A stretch of 8,819 bases of DNA, taken from positions 1-8,819 of the forward strand of contig CAZOHH010000086.1 in NCBI GenBank assembly GCA_964579735.1, given 5' to 3'. Position 1 is the first letter of the stretch. The number at the start of each line of letters is the position of its first letter. This document shows, one piece after another, positions 1 to 5,804 of this stretch. The DNA is from CAILLO01 sp964579735. GTDB taxonomy: Bacteria > Bacillota > Clostridia > Saccharofermentanales > UBA5734. A program made the translations under genes and the position numbers. The notes under the pieces were generated by a model. The model had not been told where the DNA came from and ran no database searches. It saw only the letters and a list, made by a program, of their open reading frames with translations.

Positions 1-413
1 GAGTCGATGTCGTGTGGCACGGTCGCGGCGTTGCAGCCGGGGATGTTCCGGAGGTGGTCCAGCAGCGCGATGTTCTTCAGGTTGTCGTCCACCGTGCCGT
101 AGCGTCGTGTCTTCGTGACGTAGTCGGTGACGAAGACCTGCGTGGAGATGCCGCCGGAGAGCTTCGGCGTGTGCTCGACGTCGGGAGGGGTGGCGGGGCG
201 GAGAAGGCGGATCGTCTCTTCCATGAGCTCCACCGGGATGCGCACGACCTCGGTCGCGTAGTCCACTTTCGCTCCCGCCTTCTCGCAACGCTTCAGGCAC
301 TCGAGGTGCGGCATGTGGAAGCCCGTGCGCGACAGGATGCGCAGCGCGGCCTGGTGGATCAGCAGGATCTCGTCGGGGGACAGGATCTCGACGTGGGACT
401 TCATGTTCTTCAT
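1..413 (-). CDS. Trimethylamine methyltransferase (MttB) family protein, N-terminal part (runs off window)
   Basis: Partial gene: 137 N-terminal residues are visible and the reading frame continues past base 1. Full-length family members are around 470-500 residues. The start is ATG at 413, seven bases after a good ribosome binding site (AAGGAG, bases 421-426). The protein opens MKNMKSHVEILSPDEI, then IHQAALRILSRTGFHM, an E-C-L-K-R-C-E-K-A-G-A-K-V-D segment and RIPVELMEETI. This is the usual N-terminal pattern of MttB-family proteins, in which a short helical segment precedes the TIM barrel. Family members transfer a methyl group from trimethylamine or other quaternary amines to a cognate corrinoid protein. 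The region that would show a pyrrolysine (in-frame UAG) or its absence lies outside the window, so substrate and subtype cannot be decided. It lies 29 bases downstream of the ROK regulator gene on the same strand and is probably cotranscribed with it. Family assignment is from recalled sequence pattern, not a search. Confidence 0.82.
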   Translation of the reverse strand, partial: MKNMKSHVEILSPDEILLIHQAALRILSRTGFHMPHLECLKRCEKAGAKVDYATEVVRIPVELMEETIRLLRPATPPDVEHTPKLSGGISTQVFVTDYVTKTRRYGTVDDNLKNIALLDHLRNIPGCNAATVPHDID

Positions 414-442
414 GGTTCGACTCCTTTCGAGGGGGGGGCGGA

Positions 443-1564
443 CTATTCCATGGCGACCAGCGCGTCGAGTCGGCTCTCGATGACGAGGGTCGCGGCGCCG
501 ATGATGCCGGGTTCCTGGGAGACGGCGGGGGTGACCTCGATGCGATGCAATGCGAGACGATTGACGGCCTGGCCGATGCGGTCGACGAGCGTTCCACCCA
601 AGGTGTCGACGACGACGCCTCCGAGGACGACCCGGTCGATGTCGAGCACGGAGGCGAGATTCGCGAGGGCTGGCCCAAGGTGTTCGGAGATATAGGAAAG
701 GAGGTCCTCGTCTCTGGCCAGAGCGGGGCTCATGGCCCCGAAGCGCGCTTCGAGGGCCGCGACGTTGAGACGACTCTCGAGCCAGCCCTGCTCGCGTGTG
801 GAAGCGGTGATGGCGGCCTCGGAGGTGTAGTAGCCGATCTCGCCGCATAGGAAATGCGAACCGCGCCGCAAGGTGCCGTCGAGAATCAGTCCGCCGCCGA
901 GACCGGTGCCGAGGGAGATGTAGAGCAGATCCGCACGGGTGTCGGGGGAGAGTTCGCTGCGCATGAGGTATTCGCCGACCGCGGCGACGTTCACGTCGTT
1001 CTCCATGAGGACCGGGAGGCCAGTGGCGGCTTCGATGCGCGCCAGTATCGGAGAGGCGTCGAGAGGCTCCCGAACGCCGATCAGGGGAGCGAAGTGGATC
1101 ATTCTGCGGTCGGGATCCACGGCACCCGGGATGCCGATTCCAATGCCGGCGAGACGTCGTGCGCTGCCGTCCATGCCCGCGCGAAGGGTGTCGATGGCGG
1201 ACAGGATGGCCTTCACGAGCCCCTCGTCGAAGGAGTGCCTCACGTGCTGGACTGTCTTGCGTTCGATGGACCCGTCGATCTTGACGAGACCGACCGATAG
1301 GCGGTCGCCTTCGAATTCGACGCCGAAGGCGGCGATGGCGTCCGGGTTGAAGCGCAGCATCAGGGGCTTCCGGCCCAGCTTGGTCTCGGCCTCGCCCATG
1401 GAAGTGACGACATTGGCATCGAGGAAGGGCTGGACCGCCTTGTGGACGGAGGGCATGCTGAGACCGGAGTGGCGTGCGACGTCGACTCGGGTCAGTTCGC
1501 CGTGGGTGCGGAACAAGTCGAAGATGATCCGCCGGTTCATGTTGCGGATATCTCGCTGCAGCAT
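443..1564 (-). CDS. ROK-family transcriptional regulator (NagC/XylR type), kinase motifs degenerate
   Basis: The gene encodes 373 residues with ATG at 1564 and a purine-rich ribosome binding site (GGGGAGG) seven bases upstream. Residues about 8-60 form a winged helix-turn-helix (TRVDVARHSGLSMPSVHKAV); the rest is a ROK sugar-kinase-like domain. Visible motifs are GIGIPGAVD (142-150), the END segment (188-190) with the catalytic-type Asp, and the phosphate-binding loop LGTGLGGGL (218-226). ROK enzymes normally have E-x-G-H followed by a C-x-C-G-x-x-G-C zinc site. Here the segment reads GEIGYY (241-246): the His is a Tyr and no zinc-binding cysteines follow. The protein is therefore probably a pure regulator that may bind a sugar or other effector but is unlikely to phosphorylate it. 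It is divergent from the nqr operon and upstream of the mttB-family gene. A palindrome at its own start point suggests autorepression. The effector is not identifiable. Confidence 0.93.
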   Translation of the reverse strand: MLQRDIRNMNRRIIFDLFRTHGELTRVDVARHSGLSMPSVHKAVQPFLDANVVTSMGEAETKLGRKPLMLRFNPDAIAAFGVEFEGDRLSVGLVKIDGSIERKTVQHVRHSFDEGLVKAILSAIDTLRAGMDGSARRLAGIGIGIPGAVDPDRRMIHFAPLIGVREPLDASPILARIEAATGLPVLMENDVNVAAVGEYLMRSELSPDTRADLLYISLGTGLGGGLILDGTLRRGSHFLCGEIGYYTSEAAITASTREQGWLESRLNVAALEARFGAMSPALARDEDLLSYISEHLGPALANLASVLDIDRVVLGGVVVDTLGGTLVDRIGQAVNRLALHRIEVTPAVSQEPGIIGAATLVIESRLDALVAME

Positions 1565-1598
1565 TCGGCGCCCTCCCCTTCGAGTCGTTGATCGTTTG

Positions 1599-1608
1599 AT
1601 TAATTAAT
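1599..1608. promoter_or_regulatory. AT-rich palindrome downstream of the ROK start point, possible second operator half
   Basis: The perfect 10-bp palindrome ATTAATTAAT lies in an AT-rich island inside an otherwise GC-rich window. It falls about 10-19 bases downstream of the predicted ROK transcription start. Its centre is about 15.5 bp from the centre of the neighbouring 13-bp palindrome. ROK regulators commonly bind AT-rich dyads, so this could be an accessory site. Low-complexity AT sequence also makes such palindromes by chance. Confidence 0.35.
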
Positions 1609-1612
1609 AAAG

Positions 1613-1625
1613 TTTACAATGTAAA
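1613..1625. promoter_or_regulatory. Candidate ROK operator (13-bp perfect palindrome at the ROK start point)
   Basis: TTTACA-A-TGTAAA is a perfect inverted repeat with 6-bp arms and one central base. It overlaps the downstream end of the ROK gene's -10 box (1624-1629) and covers the predicted start point near 1617, the classical position for a repressor that blocks its own promoter. The -35 box of the nqr promoter is about 70 bases away, so one regulator could affect both directions only by looping or through additional sites. Binding by this ROK protein is inferred. Confidence 0.55.
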
Positions 1626-1652
1626 TATACGACGGCTGGACTGGACTGTCAA
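1624..1652 (-). promoter_or_regulatory. Sigma70-type promoter of the ROK-mttB transcript
   Basis: Read on the minus strand, TTGACA (bases 1652-1647, a perfect -35 match) is followed after 17 bases by TATATT (1629-1624, five of six matches to the -10 consensus). Spacing is optimal. The predicted start is near 1617, giving a leader of about 50 bases before the ROK ATG at 1564. This is the best promoter match seen in the intergenic region. Confidence 0.7.
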
Positions 1653-1695
1653 CCGTCCCATTCGGCAGATTGCACAAAGCCCGCATGCAATTCTT

Positions 1696-1723
1696 TTGAG
1701 ATCCCCCGTCCTTGCGGTATACT
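1696..1723 (+). promoter_or_regulatory. Sigma70-type promoter of the nqr operon
   Basis: TTGAGA (1696-1701, five of six -35 matches), a 16-base spacer and TATACT (1718-1723, five of six -10 matches) face the nqr genes. The predicted start near 1730 gives a leader of about 85 bases before nqrB. The elements do not overlap the divergent ROK promoter; the two -35 boxes are about 43 bases apart. Confidence 0.6.
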
Positions 1724-1735
1724 CGTTTTAACAAG

Positions 1736-1749
1736 CCGGACGCATCCGG
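1736..1749 (+). promoter_or_regulatory. Small GC hairpin at the 5' end of the nqr leader
   Basis: CCGGA-CGCA-TCCGG forms a 5-bp, GC-rich stem with a 4-base loop, starting only a few bases after the predicted start point. No run of T follows, so it is not an intrinsic terminator. A hairpin here could protect the 5' end of the transcript from decay, but chance occurrence in GC-rich DNA is possible. Confidence 0.3.
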
Positions 1750-1814
1750 TCGATTCCTTTTCGATGTCCCCCCTTCCCCATTTCCAACGGCTCTAGCCGC
1801 GGACCTGAAACGAG

Positions 1815-2792
1815 GTGGTCCCCATCGATCTACGAAGCCGCTTCCTGAAGCAGCCCATGATGCGAAAAGTCCTCTACTCCCTGGTCCCGATCGTCCTGTT
1901 CGCCACATACCTGTTCGGACTGCGCGTGCTCGCTCTGCTGGCCGTCGTGTGCGCGGTCGGCGTCGCGGTCGAGTACCTGATCCTCCGCTACATCAACGGC
2001 AAGGACGCGAAGGTCTCCGAGGCGGTATTCGTCTCCTGCGTCCTGTTCACTATGACGCTGCCGCCGGCGATTCCGTTCTGGATCGCGGCCGTGGGCATCG
2101 CATTCGGCGTCTTCTTCGCGAAGGGCGTGTTCGGGGGGTTCGGAAAGAACATCTTCAACCCCGCCCTCGCCGCACGCTGCTTCATCTACGTCTCCTTCCC
2201 CGTCGCGATGACGACCGAGTGGACGACGCCCTTCACCGCCTTCCCCGGCGGGCTGTTGCGCTTCACGCCCGGCATCGACGCGCTGACCGCCGCCACGCCG
2301 ATGGGCGTCCTCAAGGCGACGGGAGAACATGCCGGCTATGCGGCCCTCTTCTTCGGCACGATCCCGGGTTCGATCGGCGAGACCTCCGCACTGCTGATCC
2401 TGCTCGCCGCCGTGTACCTGCTAGTCACGAAAACCGCGAACTGGCGGCTGATGCTGTCCACGCTCGTGACGTTCCTCGCGGTGGACTCGGTCCTCTACTT
2501 CACGGGCGTCATCAAGGCGGACCCGCTTTCCGCGCTGCTCGGCGGCGCGACGCTGTTCGCCATCGTCTTCATGGTGACCGACCCGATCTCCGCTCCACAG
2601 AACAACAAGGCCCGCTTCCTCTATGGTGCGCTGATCGCGGTCGCCTCGATCGTGATCCGGTCCTTCTCGCTCTTCGCGGGCGGCTTCATGTTCGCGATCC
2701 TGATCGGCAACGTGTTCGCTCCCCTGATCGACCAGAAGGCGAAGGCCTTCGACGCGAAGCGGGCGGAGAAGCGGAAGGCGGTGGCGGGATGA
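1815..2792 (+). CDS. nqrB: NQR/RNF-type NADH dehydrogenase membrane subunit B (NqrB/RnfD family)
   Basis: The gene encodes 325 residues, an integral membrane subunit carrying covalent FMN and forming part of the ion and electron path. Family signatures include VFGGFGKNIFNPALAARCF (105-123), GSIGETSALLILLAAVYLL (185-203) and GATLFAIVFMVTDPISA (244-260). About 8-10 hydrophobic segments are visible. The flavinylation motif is D155-A-L-T158-A-A-T161; Thr161 is the expected FMN attachment site, and the usual Gly of the S/T-G-A-T core is Ala. Well-studied NqrB proteins have about 410 residues; this one is close to RnfD in size, with only about 20 residues before the first membrane helix. The start is uncertain: GTG 1815 follows an in-frame stop (TGA 1806-1808) and has no well-spaced ribosome binding site, and the next candidates are ATG 1857 and 1860. 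It is the first gene of the operon and its stop overlaps the nqrC start by 4 bases (ATGA). Confidence 0.9.
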   Translation: MVPIDLRSRFLKQPMMRKVLYSLVPIVLFATYLFGLRVLALLAVVCAVGVAVEYLILRYINGKDAKVSEAVFVSCVLFTMTLPPAIPFWIAAVGIAFGVFFAKGVFGGFGKNIFNPALAARCFIYVSFPVAMTTEWTTPFTAFPGGLLRFTPGIDALTAATPMGVLKATGEHAGYAALFFGTIPGSIGETSALLILLAAVYLLVTKTANWRLMLSTLVTFLAVDSVLYFTGVIKADPLSALLGGATLFAIVFMVTDPISAPQNNKARFLYGALIAVASIVIRSFSLFAGGFMFAILIGNVFAPLIDQKAKAFDAKRAEKRKAVAG

Positions 2793-3379
2793 AACAGGGA
2801 CCGGTCTACACGATCGTCTTCATCTTCCTCCTGACCGCTGTCTTCGTATCCGTTCTTGCGGTCGCCGACGCGTTCTACGCACCGCAGATCGAGGAGAACG
2901 TCGTGCTCGCGCAACGACGGGACGTCCTGTACGCGCTCGGCATCGACAGCACGGGCGACGCGGCGGCCCTCAACGCGCGCTTCGACGACCAGGTGACGAA
3001 GAAGACCGTCGGCGGCGTCGAGATCTACGAACAGAAACCCATCGGCGGCATCTACGGCATCGCGGTCCCGTTCACCGGTTCCGGTCTGTGGGGCACGATC
3101 AAGGGATATCTCGCCGTCTCCTCCGACTTCAAGGAAATCGCCGGCATCGTCTTCACCGAGCAGCAGGAGACGCCGGGTCTCGGCGGCCGCATCGACGAGC
3201 TGCTGTACAAGGAGCAGTTCCGCGGCGTCCCGATCACCGGCGCGAAGATCGTGTACGGGAAGAACGGAGACAAGGAGATCGACGCCGTGACCGGCGCGAC
3301 GATCACCTCCAACTCCGTGCTCCGCATCGTGAACGACGTGCTCGACAACACGCTGCCGAAACTGGAGGTGACGCCGTGA
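2789..3379 (+). CDS. nqrC: NQR/RNF-type complex FMN-binding subunit C (NqrC/RnfG family)
   Basis: The gene encodes 196 residues. One N-terminal membrane helix (about 6-29) anchors a domain on the outer face of the membrane that carries covalent FMN. The attachment motif D165-A-V-T168-G-A-T171 is intact, with Thr171 as the flavin-bearing residue. Other family motifs are the GLWGTIKGYLAV segment (99-110), which matches the NqrC pattern, and QETPGLGGRI (126-135). Length is nearer RnfG (about 190-210) than typical NqrC (about 250-260). ATG 2789 overlaps the nqrB stop in ATGA, implying translational coupling. The protein needs an ApbE-type flavin transferase, which is not encoded in the window. 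Confidence 0.93.
   Translation: MKQGPVYTIVFIFLLTAVFVSVLAVADAFYAPQIEENVVLAQRRDVLYALGIDSTGDAAALNARFDDQVTKKTVGGVEIYEQKPIGGIYGIAVPFTGSGLWGTIKGYLAVSSDFKEIAGIVFTEQQETPGLGGRIDELLYKEQFRGVPITGAKIVYGKNGDKEIDAVTGATITSNSVLRIVNDVLDNTLPKLEVTP
3364..3370 (+). promoter_or_regulatory. Ribosome binding site fixing the GTG start of nqrD
   Basis: GGAGGTG lies inside the last codons of nqrC, five bases before GTG 3376. No ATG occurs near the expected N-terminus of NqrD, and the protein from GTG 3376 (MKESVRSVIQRNLWSDN) matches the family start, so this site decides the start codon. Confidence 0.75.
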
Positions 3380-4053
3380 AGGAATCCGTCCGCTCCGTGA
3401 TCCAACGTAACCTCTGGTCCGACAACCAGGTGGTGCGCCAGATCCTCGGGATATGCTCCAGCCTGGCCGTCACCAACGTCATGGCCAATTCCCTCGTCAT
3501 GGGCCTCGGCCTCACCTTCACGACCGCCCTGTCGAGCCTGACGCTGTCCGCGCTGCGCAACTACATCCCCCGCCGCATCCGCATGATCGTCCAGACGCTC
3601 GTGATCGCGGTGTACGTGATCCTGGTCGACATCTTCATCAAGGCCAACCTGCCCGACATCAGCAAGGCGCTCGGCCCCTACGTCGGCCTCATCATCACCA
3701 ACTGCATCATCATGGGCCGCGCCGAGGCGTACGCCCAGAAGAATCCACCGTTCCTGTCGATGCTCGATGGCCTGTTCGCCGGCCTCGGGTACACCGCCGT
3801 GCTGATGATCCTGTCCACGGTCCGCGAGATCATGGGCTTCGGGTCCGTCTTCGGCATCGACGTCAACTTCCTGCACCTGCCGACCTGGACCATCATGGTG
3901 ATGCCGCCCGCGGCGTTCTTCCTGATCGCCACGATGATCTGGATCATGTCCAACGTGCTGTCGCCGAAGAAACCCGCCGTGCCCGCCCCCGCACCCGCGC
4001 AAGCGGCACCTCCCGCCCCCTCCGCTCCCGCGGCGGCCGGCGGCAAGGCCTAG
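3376..4053 (+). CDS. nqrD: Na+-translocating NADH:quinone reductase-type membrane subunit D (NqrD family)
   Basis: The gene encodes 225 residues from GTG 3376, which overlaps the nqrC stop (GTGA). It is a six-helix membrane subunit of the NqrDE/RnfEA half. Cys27 in the LGICSSLAVT segment and Cys110 in GLIITNCIIMGRAEAYA correspond to the two cysteines NqrD contributes to the intramembrane 2Fe-2S site shared with NqrE. SALRNYIPRRIRMIVQ (58-73) and the IIMGRAEAYA run resemble NqrD more than RnfE. After the last helix there is an unusual tail of about 28 residues (198-225), rich in Pro and Ala and ending GGKA, with no counterpart that I know in family members. Its flexible, low-complexity character suggests a linker or a neutral extension. 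Confidence 0.94.
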   Translation: MKESVRSVIQRNLWSDNQVVRQILGICSSLAVTNVMANSLVMGLGLTFTTALSSLTLSALRNYIPRRIRMIVQTLVIAVYVILVDIFIKANLPDISKALGPYVGLIITNCIIMGRAEAYAQKNPPFLSMLDGLFAGLGYTAVLMILSTVREIMGFGSVFGIDVNFLHLPTWTIMVMPPAAFFLIATMIWIMSNVLSPKKPAVPAPAPAQAAPPAPSAPAAAGGKA

Positions 4054-4068
4054 GAAGGAGGCGTCGAC

Positions 4069-4668
4069 ATGAATGCAGCCCCTGCGATCAGCCCGTTCAT
4101 CATCTTCCTGGCCTCGATCTTCACGAGCAACATGATCCTGTCGAACTTCCTGGGCACGTGCAGCTTCATCTCGGTCTCGTCGGAGTACAAGACCGCGTCG
4201 GGTCTCGGCAAGTCGGTCACGATGATCATGGTCCTCACCAACGTCATCAACTGGCTCATCTACACGTACGTCATCCTTCCCCTCGGTCTCGAGAACTACG
4301 CGCTCATCATCTTCATCATCGTCATCGCGGCGCTGGTGCAGATCGTCGAGATGGCCATGGACCGCTTCCTCCCCGACCTCTACATCAAGCTCGGCATCTT
4401 CCTCCCGCTGATCACGGTCAACTGCGCGATCCTCGGCGCGACGCTGTTCATGGTGATCCGAAACTACGACTTCTGGCAGTCCACGCTGTTCGGGCTCGGC
4501 TCCGGGCTCGGCTGGTGGCTCGCCATCACCGCGCTCGCCGCCATCCGCGAGAAGATGGCGAAGAACAAGCTCCCGAAAGGACTCGCCGGCCCCGGAATCA
4601 CCTTCATCATCACGGGACTCATGGCCCTCGCCTTCATCGGCTTCTCGGGCATCTTCACGATCCAGTAG
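4069..4668 (+). CDS. nqrE: Na+-translocating NADH:quinone reductase-type membrane subunit E (NqrE family)
   Basis: The gene encodes 199 residues, the usual NqrE length, from ATG 4069, seven bases after a strong AAGGAGG (4055-4061). It is a six-helix subunit, inverted-topology partner of NqrD. Cys31 (FLGTCSFISV) and Cys119 (PLITVNCAILGA) are the two cysteines expected to complete the intramembrane iron-sulfur site. The motifs DRFLPDLYIKLGIFLPLITV, ALAAIREKM, LAGPGITFIITGLMAL and FSGI are diagnostic of NqrE rather than RnfA. The stop codon is part of the next ribosome binding site (TAGGAGG), nine bases before nqrF. Confidence 0.95.
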   Translation: MNAAPAISPFIIFLASIFTSNMILSNFLGTCSFISVSSEYKTASGLGKSVTMIMVLTNVINWLIYTYVILPLGLENYALIIFIIVIAALVQIVEMAMDRFLPDLYIKLGIFLPLITVNCAILGATLFMVIRNYDFWQSTLFGLGSGLGWWLAITALAAIREKMAKNKLPKGLAGPGITFIITGLMALAFIGFSGIFTIQ

Positions 4669-4677
4669 GAGGCAAGA

Positions 4678-5784
4678 ATGGATATGTCGTCCGTCCTCCT
4701 CACCACCCTCTACATGAGCCTGATCTCGGTCGTGCTCGCGGTCGTGATCGTGATCGCCGAGCACTTCCTCAACGACTACGGCTCGTGCACGATCGACATC
4801 AACGAAGGCTCCCGCGTCGTGCAGGCCCAGGGAGGCGCTTCCCTGCTGTCGACGCTGGCGGGCCAGAAGATCTTCGTCCCCTCCGCATGCGGCGGAAAAG
4901 CCACCTGCGGGCTGTGCAAGGTCAAGGTCCTCGAAGGCGGCGGGACGCTCATCCCCACCGAGGAGCCGTACCTGTCCGCCGACGAGCGCGCGGCCGGCAT
5001 GCGCCTCGCGTGCCAGCTGAAGGTCAAGGGGAACCTGAAGATCTCCGTCCCCGAGGAACTCTTCAACATCCGCGAGTACAAGACGCGCATCGAGCGCTAC
5101 GACACGCTCACCCACGATATCAAGGGCATCCGATTCGCGCTGCTCGACCCGCCGGAGATCTCCTTCAAGGCCGGCCAGTACGTCCAGTTCTACTCCGAAC
5201 CCTACGGCCAGGTGAAAGAACGCGTCTTCCGCGCTTACTCCATGGCCTCCTCCCCATCGGACCGGAACGCCGTGGACCTGATCGTGCGCCTCGTCCCCGA
5301 AGGCGTCGTCACGACCTATGCGCACACGATGCTCAAGCAGGGGGACCTGGTCACCTTGAGCGGTCCCTACGGAGAGTTCTATCTGCGAGGGAACTGCAAG
5401 GAGCTGGTCATGATCGCCGGCGGCTCCGGACTCGCCCCCATCCGCTCGCTGATCCTCGACATCCTCGAGCGCGAGCTCGACTACCGCATGACCTTCTTCT
5501 TCGGCGCCGTCACCAAGAAGGACCTGTATTACCTCGACGAATTCGGCGCGCTCGACGCGAAGCATCCCAACTTCCGCTTCGTGCCCGCCCTGTCGAAGCC
5601 TCTGCCGACCGACGCGTGGACCGGCGAGACCGGTCTCATCACCGAGGTCGTCGACCGCTTCGTCCCCGACGGACTCGACAAGGAGGCCTACCTCTGCGGA
5701 AGCCCGGGGATGATCAACGCCTGCCTCGCCGTCCTCGGCAAGAAGGGCATCCCGACAGGCCGCATCTTCTACGACAAGTTCTAG
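4678..5784 (+). CDS. nqrF: NADH-oxidising 2Fe-2S/FAD subunit F (NqrF family), compact form
   Basis: The gene encodes 368 residues and the electron entry subunit. An N-terminal membrane helix (4-30) is followed by a 2Fe-2S ferredoxin domain (about 36-125) with Cys71, Cys77, Cys80 and Cys112. A ferredoxin:NADP+ reductase-like FAD/NADH module (about 132-368) completes the protein. FAD-binding RAYSMAS is at 185-191, the nucleotide-binding GGSGLAP at 248-254, LCGSPGMINA at 339-348 and the C-terminal IFYDKF at 363-368. Characterised NqrF proteins have about 405-410 residues. The difference lies largely in the FAD domain between the GQYVQF strand and RAYSMAS, where a long insertion is reduced to about 14 residues. 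All four cluster cysteines and the flavin motif are kept, so it should be active. ATG 4678 follows GGAGG at good spacing. RNF complexes lack this subunit, so its presence marks the operon as NQR-like. Confidence 0.95.
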   Translation: MDMSSVLLTTLYMSLISVVLAVVIVIAEHFLNDYGSCTIDINEGSRVVQAQGGASLLSTLAGQKIFVPSACGGKATCGLCKVKVLEGGGTLIPTEEPYLSADERAAGMRLACQLKVKGNLKISVPEELFNIREYKTRIERYDTLTHDIKGIRFALLDPPEISFKAGQYVQFYSEPYGQVKERVFRAYSMASSPSDRNAVDLIVRLVPEGVVTTYAHTMLKQGDLVTLSGPYGEFYLRGNCKELVMIAGGSGLAPIRSLILDILERELDYRMTFFFGAVTKKDLYYLDEFGALDAKHPNFRFVPALSKPLPTDAWTGETGLITEVVDRFVPDGLDKEAYLCGSPGMINACLAVLGKKGIPTGRIFYDKF

Positions 5785-5804
5785 CCGAGAAGGAGGAGAC
5801 GGAC

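Noticed and set aside
431..438. Run of eight G between the ROK and mttB genes as a phase-variation tract
   Set aside because: It lies in a 29-base non-coding gap, outside both the coding frames and the ribosome binding site, so slippage would not shift a frame. A single tract gives no evidence of variation.
1631..1657. Inverted repeat GACGG...CCGTC in the divergent region as another operator
   Set aside because: The arms are only five bases with a 17-base gap, and they lie over the ROK promoter spacer and -35 box. This is easily expected by chance in GC-rich DNA.
1815..5784. Annotation of the operon as a classical RNF complex
   Set aside because: There is no RnfB or RnfC, an NqrF-type NADH:2Fe-2S/FAD subunit is present, and NqrD and NqrE motifs match NQR more closely than RnfE and RnfA.
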